Notes: generated by a model not told the origin, from the letters alone. Counted from the stretch's first letter, positions 43,101 through 51,621 are shown. The stretch is DNA of 64,000 nucleotides from Massilia phosphatilytica (GCF_002968015.1 NZ_PUIP01000009.1:1-64000); one strand, 5' to 3'. Numbers and translations: made by a program.

Positions 43101-43197
43101 CGGTGTCGACGCGCTGTACAAGAAAGCCGATACGGCGCTGTACCGCGCCAAGGAAGCGGGCCGCGACACGTGGCGCGGGGAAGGCCTGGCGGCCTAG
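40156..43197 (+). CDS. Two-component-propeller / Y_Y_Y / GGDEF diguanylate cyclase
   Basis: 1013 residues. A signal or anchor segment (MMFWIGVLLAISSTAATAAA) is followed by repeated WxGT/IGT blades (FLWLGTQTGLVRWDG, RLWIGTSAGGLARYD, TVWIGTRRGVVRLDR) forming a periplasmic beta-propeller to about residue 690. Then come a Y_Y_Y domain (FAALDYMPTEHRHYAYQLEGFD), a membrane helix near 800 (LGAIAVLAVLAALVQA), a coiled coil and a GGDEF domain. GGDEF is intact at residue 930 with an RxxD I-site (RQTD) five residues before, so synthesis of cyclic di-GMP with product inhibition is expected. Propeller proteins of this type often sense polysaccharide fragments; here that is inference. Confidence 0.93.
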   Translation: MSFFRQALPRMMFWIGVLLAISSTAATAAALAAWQPFSHVSFRHHTEEALRFGTSIAQDREGFLWLGTQTGLVRWDGFRVRRYVADPAREGSLPDGYILSVHVDTGGRLWIGTSAGGLARYDAARDRFASIPAGPGGLGHARVSSIVDDGAGGIWVGTGAGLERIDADGKVHAAASGAPQLAAPALPPDGVDVLLRDRQGGLWIGTREGLFYRSGDHDRLEVVHLEVPAPNEPSVSALYQDNAGRMWVGTRTHGAFVIAARGATPRPIVEQGAQAALQGERVFTIVQKDDDTVWLGTESGGIVEVDVLQGTTRRLRYRGDVPDSLRSDEIVAMLRERSGQIIVATGGTLSQHDPRAHGVVTVRTIGSITGLNIYHVLTRPDGKVWLSVPGGGVSIVDPHTGAVAELKADANALPKGRVLAMANAPDGSVYIGTQQGLYHSDGNGRTVRRIEIAGRRPDASVWALAWRDDVLWLGGLDGVWAVRPSSAGPLTPLRHEDDALGDRRVTALLPLADGTVWIGTRRGVVRLDRDGKTVERLPTDNADRTRAPNGFVSSLLVDRRGRLWVSSFGNGIAVLDHTDAGGRRWFRRLTTADGLPDNSVNMLVQDRGGQIWLSTDLGLAGVHPDTLQVRRLGEADGVHVPSYWTSSGALGADGEVLFGGFTGLSVVFPDRLDTRRPLPPLAITQLMLGGRVIRTLPPGAAAGEPPTLTIAPTDRERGFAVEFAALDYMPTEHRHYAYQLEGFDTAWIDADTAVRRASYNNLPPGTYRLHVRATGDNDETANLELPVRVLPAWHQLAWVRALGAIAVLAVLAALVQARTSLLRRRQRELEAVVASRTAELRATQLQLETMAYNDALTDLPNRRRFNDELHRLAALRRRSGDPFALLLIDLDHFKHINDTLGHDAGDALLVAAAERLRAAVRQTDCVARLGGDEFAVLLTPASDAIVGDVAQRIVDSMRAPVTFGAHAMHVSASIGAAVEWRDGVDALYKKADTALYRAKEAGRDTWRGEGLAA

Positions 43198-43198
43198 T

Positions 43199-44437
43199 TC
43201 AGTCGCGTACGTCGCCCAGCGCCGCCTTGACGGCACTCACCCGCGCGGCGTGCACGGCCTCCGGAATCTTGTCCCGGTTCTCCGCATATCGCGCCGCCAC
43301 CTCGCCCGCGTTCACGCCGCGCGCCGCATCCAGCGCACGCAGCAGCCAGGGGGCCTGCGGATAGGCGCGGCTGCGCATTTCATGATGTTCGTCGCCGCGT
43401 CCGCGCGCATCGCATTCGGACGCCAGCAGCATCTGCGCAAAGCGGTCCGGCTTGCGGAAGGCGTCGCAGCGTTCGAACAACGTCACGATGGTGTTCGGCC
43501 GCAGCTCGAGCGCGCGGCTGACGTTCCCGTGCTCGCGCGCCGTCATCACGGCCAGGTCGCGGCACTCCGTCGGCACGCGCAGGCGCCTGGACAATTCCGT
43601 GATCAGGCGCGGCCCCATGCCTTCGTGGCCGTGGTGCTTCGGCCAGTGTTCCGGCGGCGTCGCCCCTTTCCCCAGGTCGTGCATCAGCGCGGCGAAGCGC
43701 ACGGGCAAGTCGCAGCCCCGTTCGGCCGCATAGTCGATCACGAGCATCATGTGCACGCCCGTGTCGACTTCGGGATGGTGCAGCGGCGGTTGCGGCACGC
43801 CCCACAGCGCATCGAGCTCGGGCAGGATGCGCGCCAGCGCGCCGCAGTCGCGCAACACGGCCAGCATGCGCGACGGCTTTTGCTCCATCAGCCCGCGCGC
43901 GAGTTCCTGCCACACGCGCTCCGGCACGAGCGCATCCACCTCGCCCGCCTCGACCATCTGGCGCATCAGCGCGAGCGTGGTGTCGGCGACCGTAAACTCT
44001 GGGAAACGGGCGGCGAAGCGGGCCAGGCGCAGGATGCGCACGGGGTCCTCGGCAAACGCGGGCGACACGTGGCGGAACACGCGGTCCTGCAAATCCTGCA
44101 AGCCGCCGTACGGATCGACGATGGTGCCATCCTCGGCGCGCGCCATCGCATTGATGGTCAAATCGCGCCGGATCAGGTCGTCTTCCAGCTTGACGTCGGG
44201 CGCGGTGTGAAACACGAAGCCGTGATAGCCCGGCGCCGTCTTGCGCTCGGTACGCGCGAGTGCGTATTCCTCGTGCGTCTCCGGATGCAGGAAGACGGGG
44301 AAATCCTTGCCGACGGGGCGAAAACCCTGGGCGATCATGTCCTCGGGCGTGGCGCCGACGACGACCCAGTCGTGGTCCTGCACGGGCAGGCCCAGCAGCT
44401 CATCGCGGACGGCGCCGCCGACGACGTACGCCTGCAT
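43199..44437 (-). CDS. cca: Multifunctional CCA tRNA nucleotidyltransferase
   Basis: 412 residues. It adds or repairs the 3' CCA of tRNAs. The nucleotidyltransferase head has YVVGGAVRDELLG and DHDWVVVGATPEDM with the catalytic Asp pair, and RRDLTINAMA. A C-terminal HD domain (FAALMHDLGKGATPPEHWPKHHGHE) gives the phosphohydrolase/phosphodiesterase part found in the gammaproteobacterial-type long form. Two ATGs are possible, 44437 and 44443; the latter would overlap the GST stop as TGATG. It is convergent with the propeller-GGDEF gene, with one base between the stops. Confidence 0.95.
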   Translation of the reverse strand: MQAYVVGGAVRDELLGLPVQDHDWVVVGATPEDMIAQGFRPVGKDFPVFLHPETHEEYALARTERKTAPGYHGFVFHTAPDVKLEDDLIRRDLTINAMARAEDGTIVDPYGGLQDLQDRVFRHVSPAFAEDPVRILRLARFAARFPEFTVADTTLALMRQMVEAGEVDALVPERVWQELARGLMEQKPSRMLAVLRDCGALARILPELDALWGVPQPPLHHPEVDTGVHMMLVIDYAAERGCDLPVRFAALMHDLGKGATPPEHWPKHHGHEGMGPRLITELSRRLRVPTECRDLAVMTAREHGNVSRALELRPNTIVTLFERCDAFRKPDRFAQMLLASECDARGRGDEHHEMRSRAYPQAPWLLRALDAARGVNAGEVAARYAENRDKIPEAVHAARVSAVKAALGDVRD

Positions 44438-44442
44438 CGCCA

Positions 44443-45159
44443 TCAGTCCGGCAATTCGTCTTCGTGCAGGCCGGCGATTTCCGTTTTGGCCATGGCCTCT
44501 TCGATCCAGCGCGCGACGGCCGGGTGCGCGAGCACGCGCGCGCAATAGGCCTGCAGCGCGGGCGCCAGCGCCACGCCATACGTCTGGAAGCGCGTGACGA
44601 CGGGCGCGAAGAAGGCATCGGCGATGGAGAAATCGCCGAACAGGAAATGGTGGTGGCCGAAGCGGGACAGGCACTCTTCCCAGATCTCGCAGATGCGGCC
44701 GATGTCGGCCTGGGCCCCCGGCGTGCGGCCGCGGCCCGGCAAGCGTGCCTTGATGTTCATCGTCATCGCGGTGCGCAGGTCGGCAAAGCCGGAATGCATC
44801 TCGGACACGACGGAGCGCGCCAGCGCGCGGGCAGCCACGTCCTGCGGCCACATATGCTTCTCAGGAAATTGCTCAGCCAGATATTCGCAGATCGCCAGGC
44901 TGTCCCAGATGGTCATCTCGCCGGCCAGCAGCACGGGTACGCGGCCGGAGGCCGAGTACTGCGCGATGTTGGTGGCCGTGTCCGGCTGGTCGAGCAGGAC
45001 GCGCACTTCCGTGAACGGGATGCCGGCCGCCACGGCGGCCACCCAGGGGCGCATCGACCACGAGGAATAATTCTTGTTGCCGATGACCAGGGTCAGGCCT
45101 GCCTGGCGTGCGTTGTCGAGGGTCTGCGTCAATGTCGGGTCGAGTTCGAGAGTCTGCAT
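44443..45159 (-). CDS. Glutathione S-transferase family protein
   Basis: 238 residues. The thioredoxin-like N-terminal domain reads LTLVIGNKNYSSWSMRPWVAAVAAGIPF with the catalytic Ser likely in NYSSWS, then GRVPVLLAGEMTIWDSLAICEYLAE, the cis-Pro and glutathione-binding Glu-Ser type site (DS here). The all-helical C-terminal domain includes FGDFSIADAFFAPVVTRF, the N-capping box. The substrate cannot be read. Its stop overlaps the possible upstream ATG of cca, so the two are co-transcribed. Confidence 0.9.
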   Translation of the reverse strand: MQTLELDPTLTQTLDNARQAGLTLVIGNKNYSSWSMRPWVAAVAAGIPFTEVRVLLDQPDTATNIAQYSASGRVPVLLAGEMTIWDSLAICEYLAEQFPEKHMWPQDVAARALARSVVSEMHSGFADLRTAMTMNIKARLPGRGRTPGAQADIGRICEIWEECLSRFGHHHFLFGDFSIADAFFAPVVTRFQTYGVALAPALQAYCARVLAHPAVARWIEEAMAKTEIAGLHEDELPD

Positions 45160-45180
45160 GGTGTGGCGTGATCGTTGAGG

Positions 45181-46146
45181 TCAGCGTCCGGCACGGGCGC
45201 GCAGGACGTCGAGTCCGCCGGGCGGCGCCAGGTACTGCGGCGCGACGGCCTCGAGCGCCGTGAGCTTGATTCCCAGCGCCGCTGTTGTCAAGACTTTATT
45301 GTCCGTGGACGGCTGGACGACGTTGTCGACCTTCATCGAATCGAGGTTGTCGCGCGTGATGACGGGCTCGCCGGGAATGAGCTCGAAGAACATGGCCTGC
45401 AGCCGCGCGAGCGCATCCGGCAAGGGGACGATCCTGCGCTCATGGCCGGCATAGCGCCCCGCCAGCCGCACCAGCTCCGCCAGTTCGTAGACCTGCGGCC
45501 CGCCCAGTTCATACGTGAGGCCCGCCGTGTGCGGATCGAGCAGCGCGCGCACGTACGCCTCGGCCACGTCGCCCACGTACACGGGCTGGAAGCGCGCATG
45601 CGCGCAGGCGAGCGGGATCACGGGGAGGTGGCGCTGCAGGCGCGCGAACATGTTGAGGAATTTATCTTCCGGACCGAACACGACGGATGGCCGGAAGATC
45701 GTTGCCGCGACGGCCGGCTGGCTCGCCGCGGCCAGCTCGCCGTCGGCCTTCGAGCGCTGGTACATCGAGGCCCCGTTGCGGTCGGCCCCCAGCGCGCTCA
45801 TGTGCAGGAAGCGCGGCACGCCTTCGAGCGCGCAGGCGGCGGCGATGCGACGCGGCAGTTCCACGTGGGCGCGGCGGAAATCCGGTCCGTACGGATTGCC
45901 GCGGCGCGAATGGAGGATGCCGACCAGGTTGATGACGGCATCGCGCCCCGCCACGAGCTTGCGGAGCGCCGTGTCGTCGTACGGGTCGGCCTGCACGATG
46001 TCGACGCCCAGCGGCATCAGGTGCATCGCGTGACTTTCGTGCCGCGTGGGCACGACGATGTCGATGGCGTGCTCGTACAGCCTGGCCGCCAGGTGGCTGC
46101 CGATGAATCCGGTTCCGCCGAATAATACGACCGACTGCGCGTGCAT
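45181..46146 (-). CDS. NDUFA9-like NAD(P)-binding protein (extended SDR family)
   Basis: 321 residues. The Rossmann loop is VVLFGGTGFIGSHLAARL, NLVGILHS follows, and the Tyr-x3-Lys pair is in MYQRSK. These are atypical extended SDRs related to complex I subunit NDUFA9; in bacteria they are often called complex I NDUFA9 family proteins, with unclear reaction. It precedes the GST gene by 21 bases on the same strand and follows the transglycosylase gene by 18. Confidence 0.87.
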   Translation of the reverse strand: MHAQSVVLFGGTGFIGSHLAARLYEHAIDIVVPTRHESHAMHLMPLGVDIVQADPYDDTALRKLVAGRDAVINLVGILHSRRGNPYGPDFRRAHVELPRRIAAACALEGVPRFLHMSALGADRNGASMYQRSKADGELAAASQPAVAATIFRPSVVFGPEDKFLNMFARLQRHLPVIPLACAHARFQPVYVGDVAEAYVRALLDPHTAGLTYELGGPQVYELAELVRLAGRYAGHERRIVPLPDALARLQAMFFELIPGEPVITRDNLDSMKVDNVVQPSTDNKVLTTAALGIKLTALEAVAPQYLAPPGGLDVLRARAGR

Positions 46147-46164
46147 GCTGGACTCCTGCAGGTT

Positions 46165-48243
46165 TTAAGGAAGGCCGATTCCCCCGCCGCGCGGCGTGAT
46201 CGTGCCCAGGCGCGCCTTGAGCGATTGCGGACGCTTGTCGAACAGCGCGGCATAGTTCGTCGCGTTCGACATCACGTTGCGCACGTAGGTTCGTGTTTCC
46301 TCGAACGGGATCGACTCGACGAACACGGCCCCTTCCATCGGCGCCGTCAACAGGCCGCGCCACGTGCGCGCCCGCCCGGGACCGGCGTTATAGGCGGCCG
46401 TCGCCAGCACCTGCGAACCTTCCGCATTGTTCAGCACCATGTTCAGGTAATTGGTGCCGAGCACGATGTTCGTCCGGATATCGCTGAGCATGCCGTGACC
46501 GTAGTCCGTCAGGCCGATCTTTTCCGCCACCCATTTACCGGTCGACGGCATCACCTGCATCAGCCCGGACGCGCCCACGCCCGACTGCGCGTCGCTGACG
46601 AAGCGCGACTCTTGCCGGATGAGGCCATAGACCCACGCCTGGTCGAGGCCGAGGCCCTGCGCCGTCGGATGCAGGATGTCGTTGTGCGGCGCCGGGAAGC
46701 GCTGGGTGTAGTCGAACTCGGTGCGCGTCCGCTCCGACGTGGACAGCATGCGGTCGAGGATATCGTTCTGGCGCGCGAACTCGGCGGCGGCGAGCAATTG
46801 CCGTTCCGTGAATCCGTTGAGCGCCCAATTCCATTCGCGCGTGCCCTCGAAGCGCATGCGCATCGAAAAGAATTTCAAGGCGCGCTTGAAGCCGGGATTG
46901 GTCGCCACCTGCGCCAGCTCGGCCGGCGTGGGCGGCGCGGCGCTGGGCGGGATGCTGATCTGCATGCCGAGCTCTTCCATCGCCAATTGGCCATAAAAAC
47001 TGTTCTGGTCGGCGATACGGCGGTACAGCGCCTGCGCATCCTCGCGCCGGCCTTCGGCCTGCAGGGCGCGGCCCAGCCAGTACGTCCAGACGGGCTCGTC
47101 ATGCTGCTGCGCCGGCATCGCCTCGATCGTCGCACGCACCGTCTTCCAGTCGCCGCGGCGCAGCGCGATGCGCGTCTTCCACTCCAGCTGGTTCCACGTC
47201 AGCGGCGCCCCGTCCGCCCTCTTCCAGTCGTCATAGGCCTCGGGCGCCAGGGTCAGCGATGCCGCCAGCGCGATAGTCGCCCAGCCGATCGCCCTCTCCT
47301 CGGCCGACAGTTTCGATGCGTTCCTGTTCAGCGCCAACGTCGCCAGCTTCAGGCTCGTGCGCGCCATGCGGCCGATGGCAACGAGGTACATCTCATGGTC
47401 GGCGCGCGTGCTGCCGATGCCGCGCGCCAGCACCACGGCCGGCAGGTCGACGGCCTGCGCGGCGCGGCTGTCGGACGCGCCCAGCAACAGCGCCGTGCGG
47501 CGCGACGGTCCGGTCGCATGCATCTCGCCGGCCAGGCGCAGCTGGGCCAGCAGATCATTGTTCGTGAACTGGCCGGATTGGACGAGCTGGTTGACGAGCG
47601 CCGCGCAGGCTTCGCCGTACAGCGGCGGATTGTCGAGCAGCACGCGCGCTTCGGCAGCGACGTTCTGGCCTTTCGATGCGCGCGACAGCAAGGCGTAGCA
47701 CTTGACCTGGTAATCGTCCTTTTTGACGAACAGCGGCAGCTCGCGGTCGAAACTGACCCAGTCGCGCTTGCGGCCGAGCTCGAGCAGCCAGTCGTTGCGC
47801 AGGCGGTCGGCGATGGCGCTGCCTTCGTAGCGTTTCAGGAAATCCAGGATTTCCTCGTTGGAAGCGTCGCGCAGCCGCGGTTTCAGCCGATAATAGTCGA
47901 CGTACGACGGAATCGCGTAGTCCGGCAACCGTGCCGCCAGCGCCGCGGCTTTATCCGCATCGTTCTTGCGGGCGGCGTCGCGCAGTTGCGCGAAGATCTC
48001 GTCCTGCTCGCGGCTGGCGTCCGCCTGCGGGCCGGGCGCGACCACCGGCGCAGGCACGGCCGCCGGCGCGGCGGGTGTGGGCGCGGCGGGTGTGGGTATA
48101 GGTGCAGGCGATATCGTACCCGGCGACGCGGCCTGGGCCGCGACCGCGGGCGACGCGAGAAAGAGCAGGCTGGAAGCGGCCACTACGGTGCCGGCTAACA
48201 GTGTCTGCGACATCGATAATGCAGTGTTCAATGTAGGCTTCAT
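46165..48243 (-). CDS. slt: Soluble lytic murein transglycosylase, Slt70 type
   Basis: 692 residues with a signal peptide ending in LFLASPAVAAQA and a Pro/Ala-rich linker. A long superhelical U-domain (TPR-like alpha repeats, about 80-500) precedes the catalytic SLT domain with the key Glu in YGLIRQESRFVSDAQS, then GASGLMQVMPSTGKWV and NIVLGTNYLNMVL. It cleaves peptidoglycan to 1,6-anhydromuropeptides in the periplasm. Possible starts are 48252, 48243 and 48213; 48243 is used because MKPTLNTALSMSQTLL leads straight into the signal. The divergent cyclo-ligase begins within a few bases. Confidence 0.92.
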   Translation of the reverse strand: MKPTLNTALSMSQTLLAGTVVAASSLLFLASPAVAAQAASPGTISPAPIPTPAAPTPAAPAAVPAPVVAPGPQADASREQDEIFAQLRDAARKNDADKAAALAARLPDYAIPSYVDYYRLKPRLRDASNEEILDFLKRYEGSAIADRLRNDWLLELGRKRDWVSFDRELPLFVKKDDYQVKCYALLSRASKGQNVAAEARVLLDNPPLYGEACAALVNQLVQSGQFTNNDLLAQLRLAGEMHATGPSRRTALLLGASDSRAAQAVDLPAVVLARGIGSTRADHEMYLVAIGRMARTSLKLATLALNRNASKLSAEERAIGWATIALAASLTLAPEAYDDWKRADGAPLTWNQLEWKTRIALRRGDWKTVRATIEAMPAQQHDEPVWTYWLGRALQAEGRREDAQALYRRIADQNSFYGQLAMEELGMQISIPPSAAPPTPAELAQVATNPGFKRALKFFSMRMRFEGTREWNWALNGFTERQLLAAAEFARQNDILDRMLSTSERTRTEFDYTQRFPAPHNDILHPTAQGLGLDQAWVYGLIRQESRFVSDAQSGVGASGLMQVMPSTGKWVAEKIGLTDYGHGMLSDIRTNIVLGTNYLNMVLNNAEGSQVLATAAYNAGPGRARTWRGLLTAPMEGAVFVESIPFEETRTYVRNVMSNATNYAALFDKRPQSLKARLGTITPRGGGIGLP

Positions 48244-48250
48244 TTCATCC

Positions 48251-48856
48251 ATGACCGGCGATTCAAGAATACCATGCCCCTCGCCCCCCAGCGTGGCGGA
48301 CGAGAAACAGGCGGCAAAAACGGCATTGCGCAAGGCGCTCAGGACTGCACGTGGGGCGCTTGATCCCGCAATCAAGGTCCAGTGGGATGCACACATCGGC
48401 GCGCAAGTCGTCGCCTGGTGGAGATTGCGCCAGGTAAGTGTCATCGGTGTGTACTGGCCGCTGGCCAGCGAGCCCGACCTGCGCGCCGCATACGCGGAAC
48501 TGCACCAGGCCGGCGTGCGCCTTGCGCTGCCCGTCGTGATGGAACGCGATGCGCCGCTGACGTTCACGGAATGGACGCCCGGCGAGCCCATGTTGCCGGA
48601 CGAAGCCGGCGTGCAGGTTCCGGCCCAGCTGCGCTTCATCGAGCGCCCACCGGCCCTGTTGATCCCCTGCCTCGGCTTCAATGCCGAAGGGTATCGCCTC
48701 GGCTATGGCGGCGGCTATTACGACCGCACCCTCGAACAGCCGCCCCGCCCGCACACCCTGGGCATTGCCTACAGTAACCAGGAAGCCGTGTTCTCGCACG
48801 CGCCGCACGACGTGCCGCTGGATGTGATCGTGACGGAAACCACCCACGTCACGTGA
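48251..48856 (+). CDS. 5-formyltetrahydrofolate cyclo-ligase
   Basis: 201 residues from the ATG at 48251. It converts 5-formyl-THF with ATP to 5,10-methenyl-THF. The family signature near the C-terminus, LGYGGGYYDRTLE, and the preceding PALLIPCLGFNAEGYR are clear, and KTALRKALRTARGAL is the basic N-terminal segment. The first about 14 residues (TGDSRIPCPSPPSV) look untidy, and a GTG at 48293 (VADEKQ) would give a length nearer the family norm; the start is therefore uncertain. It is divergent from slt with overlapping leader regions, and a bidirectional terminator follows. Confidence 0.88.
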   Translation: MTGDSRIPCPSPPSVADEKQAAKTALRKALRTARGALDPAIKVQWDAHIGAQVVAWWRLRQVSVIGVYWPLASEPDLRAAYAELHQAGVRLALPVVMERDAPLTFTEWTPGEPMLPDEAGVQVPAQLRFIERPPALLIPCLGFNAEGYRLGYGGGYYDRTLEQPPRPHTLGIAYSNQEAVFSHAPHDVPLDVIVTETTHVT

Positions 48857-48858
48857 TG

Positions 48859-48898
48859 AAAAATGCCCGTGCGGCCTTCCGGTCGCACGGGCATTCTT
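48859..48898. terminator. Bidirectional terminator between cyclo-ligase and metF
   Basis: Fifteen pairs (48862-48876 with 48881-48895, one G-T wobble) close a TTCC tetraloop. The minus strand continues into TTTTT, good for metF; the plus strand has TTCTT, weaker but usable for the cyclo-ligase. Confidence 0.85.
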
Positions 48899-48913
48899 GA
48901 GGACAGCGCCGGA

Positions 48914-49747
48914 TCAGGCAGCCGTGATGCGCTGCCAGATCGCGGTCGTGGCCGCCGCCTGGTTCATGCTGTAGAAATGCAGGCCGGGCGCGCCGCCGGC
49001 GAGCAGGCGTTCGCACAGGCCGCTGACGACATCCAGGCCGAACGCCTTGATCGACGCCGAATCGTCGCCGAAGCTGGCCAGCTTCAAACGGATCCAGCGC
49101 GGGATCTCGGCGCCGCACATGTCGGAGAAACGCATCAGCTGCGTGTAATTCGTGATCGGCATGATGCCGGCCACGATGGGCACGTCCACACCCAGCTTGT
49201 GCGCATTGTCGACGAACTGGAAGTACGCGTCCGGATTGTAGAAGTACTGCGTGATCGCGGCATTCGCGCCGGCCTGCACCTTGCGGGCGAAGGCTTGCAG
49301 GTCGTCCTGCGGCGAGCGGGCCTGCGGGTGCATTTCCGGATACGCGGCCACCTCGATGTGGAACCAGTCGCCCGTTTCCTGGCGGATGAACTCGACGAGG
49401 TCGCTGGCATAGCGCAGTTCGCCCGCGCCACCGTAACCGCTCGGCAAGTCGCCGCGCAGCGCCACGAGGCGACGGATGCCCTTCTCCTTGAATTCCTGCA
49501 GGATCGCGCGGATCGATTCGCGCGTACCGCCCACGCACGACAAATGCGGTGCGGCGTCATGGCCTGCGGCAAGGATCTCGAGCACGGTCGACAGCGTGCC
49601 GTGCTGCGTGCTGCCGCCGGCGCCGAACGTCACGGAGAAATATTTCGGATTCAGCTCGGCCAGCTTCTGGCGAGCCACGCGCAGCTTGTCCGCACCCTCG
49701 GGCGTCTTGGGCGGGAAAAACTCGATACTGATGTTAGGGGTTTCCAT
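48914..49747 (-). CDS. metF: 5,10-methylenetetrahydrofolate reductase
   Basis: 277 residues of the bacterial FAD-dependent TIM barrel. It reduces methylene-THF to 5-methyl-THF for methionine synthesis. Motifs are SIEFFPPKTPEGADKL, KYFSVTFGAGGSTQ (FAD/folate Glu and Gly region), VALRGDLPSGYG and GANAAITQYFYNPD with the conserved Gln. It begins 14 bases inside the end of the membrane-protein gene and closes the ahcY operon, so the upstream SAH riboswitch should govern it too. It ends at a strong hairpin terminator. Confidence 0.95.
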   Translation of the reverse strand: METPNISIEFFPPKTPEGADKLRVARQKLAELNPKYFSVTFGAGGSTQHGTLSTVLEILAAGHDAAPHLSCVGGTRESIRAILQEFKEKGIRRLVALRGDLPSGYGGAGELRYASDLVEFIRQETGDWFHIEVAAYPEMHPQARSPQDDLQAFARKVQAGANAAITQYFYNPDAYFQFVDNAHKLGVDVPIVAGIMPITNYTQLMRFSDMCGAEIPRWIRLKLASFGDDSASIKAFGLDVVSGLCERLLAGGAPGLHFYSMNQAAATTAIWQRITAA

Positions 49748-50087
49748 CTTTGTTGAGTAATAAAGTAGAAAGCGCCCACGAAATGACACTGTACAGGATC
49801 GCCGCCAGGAACGCGGACCAGAACCCCGCCACATGGAAGCCCCCGACGAGGTGCGCGACCAGCCAGAACAGCAACGCGTTGATCACCAGGATGAACAGGC
49901 CGAGCGACACGACCGTCACGGGCAACGTCAGCACGACGAGCAAGGGACGGATGATCGTGTTCACGAGGCCCAGGACGAGGGCCGCCACGAGGGCGGCGCC
50001 GACGTTGTCGACCGATACCGAATGCATCAGGTAAGGCAGGGCCATCAGGGCTGCCGCGTTGATCAGCCAGGTCAGGAGCAGGCGCAT
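49734..50087 (-). CDS. Small phage-holin-like (YvlD/DUF360-type) membrane protein
   Basis: 117 residues, four probable membrane helices (LLLTWLINAAALMALPYLM, LVAALVLGLVNTIIRPLL, LPVTVVSLGLFILVINALLFWLVAHLV, FWSAFLAAILYSVISWALSTLL). The pattern NTIIRPLL, PVTVVSLGLF matches the YvlD (phage_holin_4_2) family; despite the name these are chromosomal membrane proteins of unknown role. It sits between ahcY and metF and overlaps metF by 14 bases. The start at 50087 (MRLLLTW) is preferred over one ten codons earlier. Confidence 0.85.
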   Translation of the reverse strand: MRLLLTWLINAAALMALPYLMHSVSVDNVGAALVAALVLGLVNTIIRPLLVVLTLPVTVVSLGLFILVINALLFWLVAHLVGGFHVAGFWSAFLAAILYSVISWALSTLLLNKDGNP

Positions 50088-50113
50088 ATTGTGTCTTTCG
50101 TGAGAATTTATCG

Positions 50114-50142
50114 GCACCGCCCACGATGGAATCGGGCGGTGC
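50114..50142 (-). terminator. Hairpin after ahcY (weak or attenuating)
   Basis: GCACCGCCC pairs with GGGCGGTGC, with an additional CGAT/ATCG inner pair, 32 bases past the ahcY stop. A poor U-tract follows (TAAATTC), so read-through to the membrane protein and metF genes is likely. Confidence 0.4.
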
Positions 50143-50173
50143 GCAGCATCAGTTCACGGAAGAGCTTACCAGA

Positions 50174-51589
50174 TCAATAACGGTAGTGTTCCGGCTTGTA
50201 AGGGCCTTCCTTGCTTACCGTGATATAGGCAGCCTGCTCGTCGGTCAGCTCGGTCAGCTGGGCGTTGAGCTTCTTGAGCTGCAGGCGGGCGACTTTTTCG
50301 TCCAGCTTCTTCGGCAGCGTGTACACGCCGACCGGGTAGGCGGCGGTATTGGTGAACAGTTCGATCTGGGCGATGGTCTGGTTCGCGAACGACGAGCTCA
50401 TCACGTACGATGGGTGACCCGTGCCGCAGCCCAGGTTCACGAGGCGGCCTTCGGCCAGCAGGATGATGCGCTTGCCGTCCGGGAAGATGATGTGGTCGAC
50501 CTGCGGCTTGATGTTTTCCCACTCGTACTTGCGCAGCGCGGCGACTTCGATTTCGTTGTCGAAGTGGCCGATGTTGCAGACGATCGCCTGGTCCTTCATG
50601 CGCAGCATGTGCTGTTCGGTAATCACGTGGTAGTTGCCGGTGCAGGTAACGAAGATGTCGCCGTGTTCGGCGGCCATGTCCATCGTCACGACGCGGTAGC
50701 CTTCCATCGCGGCCTGCAGTGCGCAGATCGGGTCGATCTCGGTGACCCAGACCTGGGCCGACAGCGCGCGCATGGCCTGGGCCGAGCCCTTGCCCACGTC
50801 ACCGTAGCCGGCGATGACAGCGATCTTGCCGGCGATCATCACGTCGGTCGCGCGCTTGATGCCATCGACGAGCGATTCGCGGCAGCCGTACAGGTTGTCG
50901 AACTTCGATTTCGTCACCGAATCGTTGACGTTGATGGCCGGGAACGCCAGCTTGCCTTCCGCGTGCATCTGGTACAGGCGGTGGACGCCGGTGGTCGTTT
51001 CTTCCGTCACGCCCTGGATTTCCGGCAGGCGCTTCGAGTACCACTGCGGATCGACGGCCAGGCGGCCCTTGATCGCATTGAACAGGCAGATCTCTTCTTC
51101 CGAACCCGGCTTGTCCAGCACCGAGATGTCCTTCTCGGCACGCACGCCCAGGTGCAGCAGCAGCGTGGCGTCGCCGCCGTCATCCAGGATCATGTTGGCG
51201 TGGTTGTCACCCGGCCATTCGAAAATGCGATGGGTGTATTCCCAGTACTCGTCCAGCGTCTCGCCCTTGACGGCGAACACGGGCGTGCCGACCGAAGCGA
51301 TGGCGGCGGCGGCGTGGTCCTGCGTCGAATAGATGTTGCACGAGGCCCAGCGCACTTGCGCGCCGAGGGCTTCCAGCGTGCGGATCAGCACGGCGGTCTG
51401 GATGGTCATGTGCAGCGAACCGGCGATGCGCGCGCCTTTCAGCGGCTGGGCGGCCGCGTATTCGTCGCGGATGGCCATCAGGCCCGGCATTTCGGTTTCG
51501 GCAATGCGGATTTCCTTCTCGCCCCACGAGGCGAGGCCGATGTCGGCAACGAGGTAGTCCTGGGTGGTGTCTTTGAGTACGGCGCTCAT
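50174..51589 (-). CDS. ahcY: S-adenosylhomocysteine hydrolase (adenosylhomocysteinase)
   Basis: 471 residues. It splits SAH into adenosine and homocysteine, relieving product inhibition of methyltransferases. Hallmarks are [63 protein letters not shown], the NAD site [20 protein letters not shown] ([13 protein letters not shown]) and the C-terminal KPEHYRY. The ATG at 51589 has AAGGAGG six bases upstream; the GTG codon before it is part of that leader. An SAH riboswitch covers the leader at 51622-51685. Confidence 0.97.
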   Translation of the reverse strand: MSAVLKDTTQDYLVADIGLASWGEKEIRIAETEMPGLMAIRDEYAAAQPLKGARIAGSLHMTIQTAVLIRTLEALGAQVRWASCNIYSTQDHAAAAIASVGTPVFAVKGETLDEYWEYTHRIFEWPGDNHANMILDDGGDATLLLHLGVRAEKDISVLDKPGSEEEICLFNAIKGRLAVDPQWYSKRLPEIQGVTEETTTGVHRLYQMHAEGKLAFPAINVNDSVTKSKFDNLYGCRESLVDGIKRATDVMIAGKIAVIAGYGDVGKGSAQAMRALSAQVWVTEIDPICALQAAMEGYRVVTMDMAAEHGDIFVTCTGNYHVITEQHMLRMKDQAIVCNIGHFDNEIEVAALRKYEWENIKPQVDHIIFPDGKRIILLAEGRLVNLGCGTGHPSYVMSSSFANQTIAQIELFTNTAAYPVGVYTLPKKLDEKVARLQLKKLNAQLTELTDEQAAYITVSKEGPYKPEHYRY

Positions 51590-51621
51590 CACGCCCTCCT
51601 TTCAAGTTAAGAAAAAAGTAA

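Noticed and set aside
49734..50087. Prophage remnant suggested by the holin-like name
   Set aside because: YvlD-type proteins are ordinary chromosomal membrane proteins; no other phage gene, integrase scar or attachment site is nearby.
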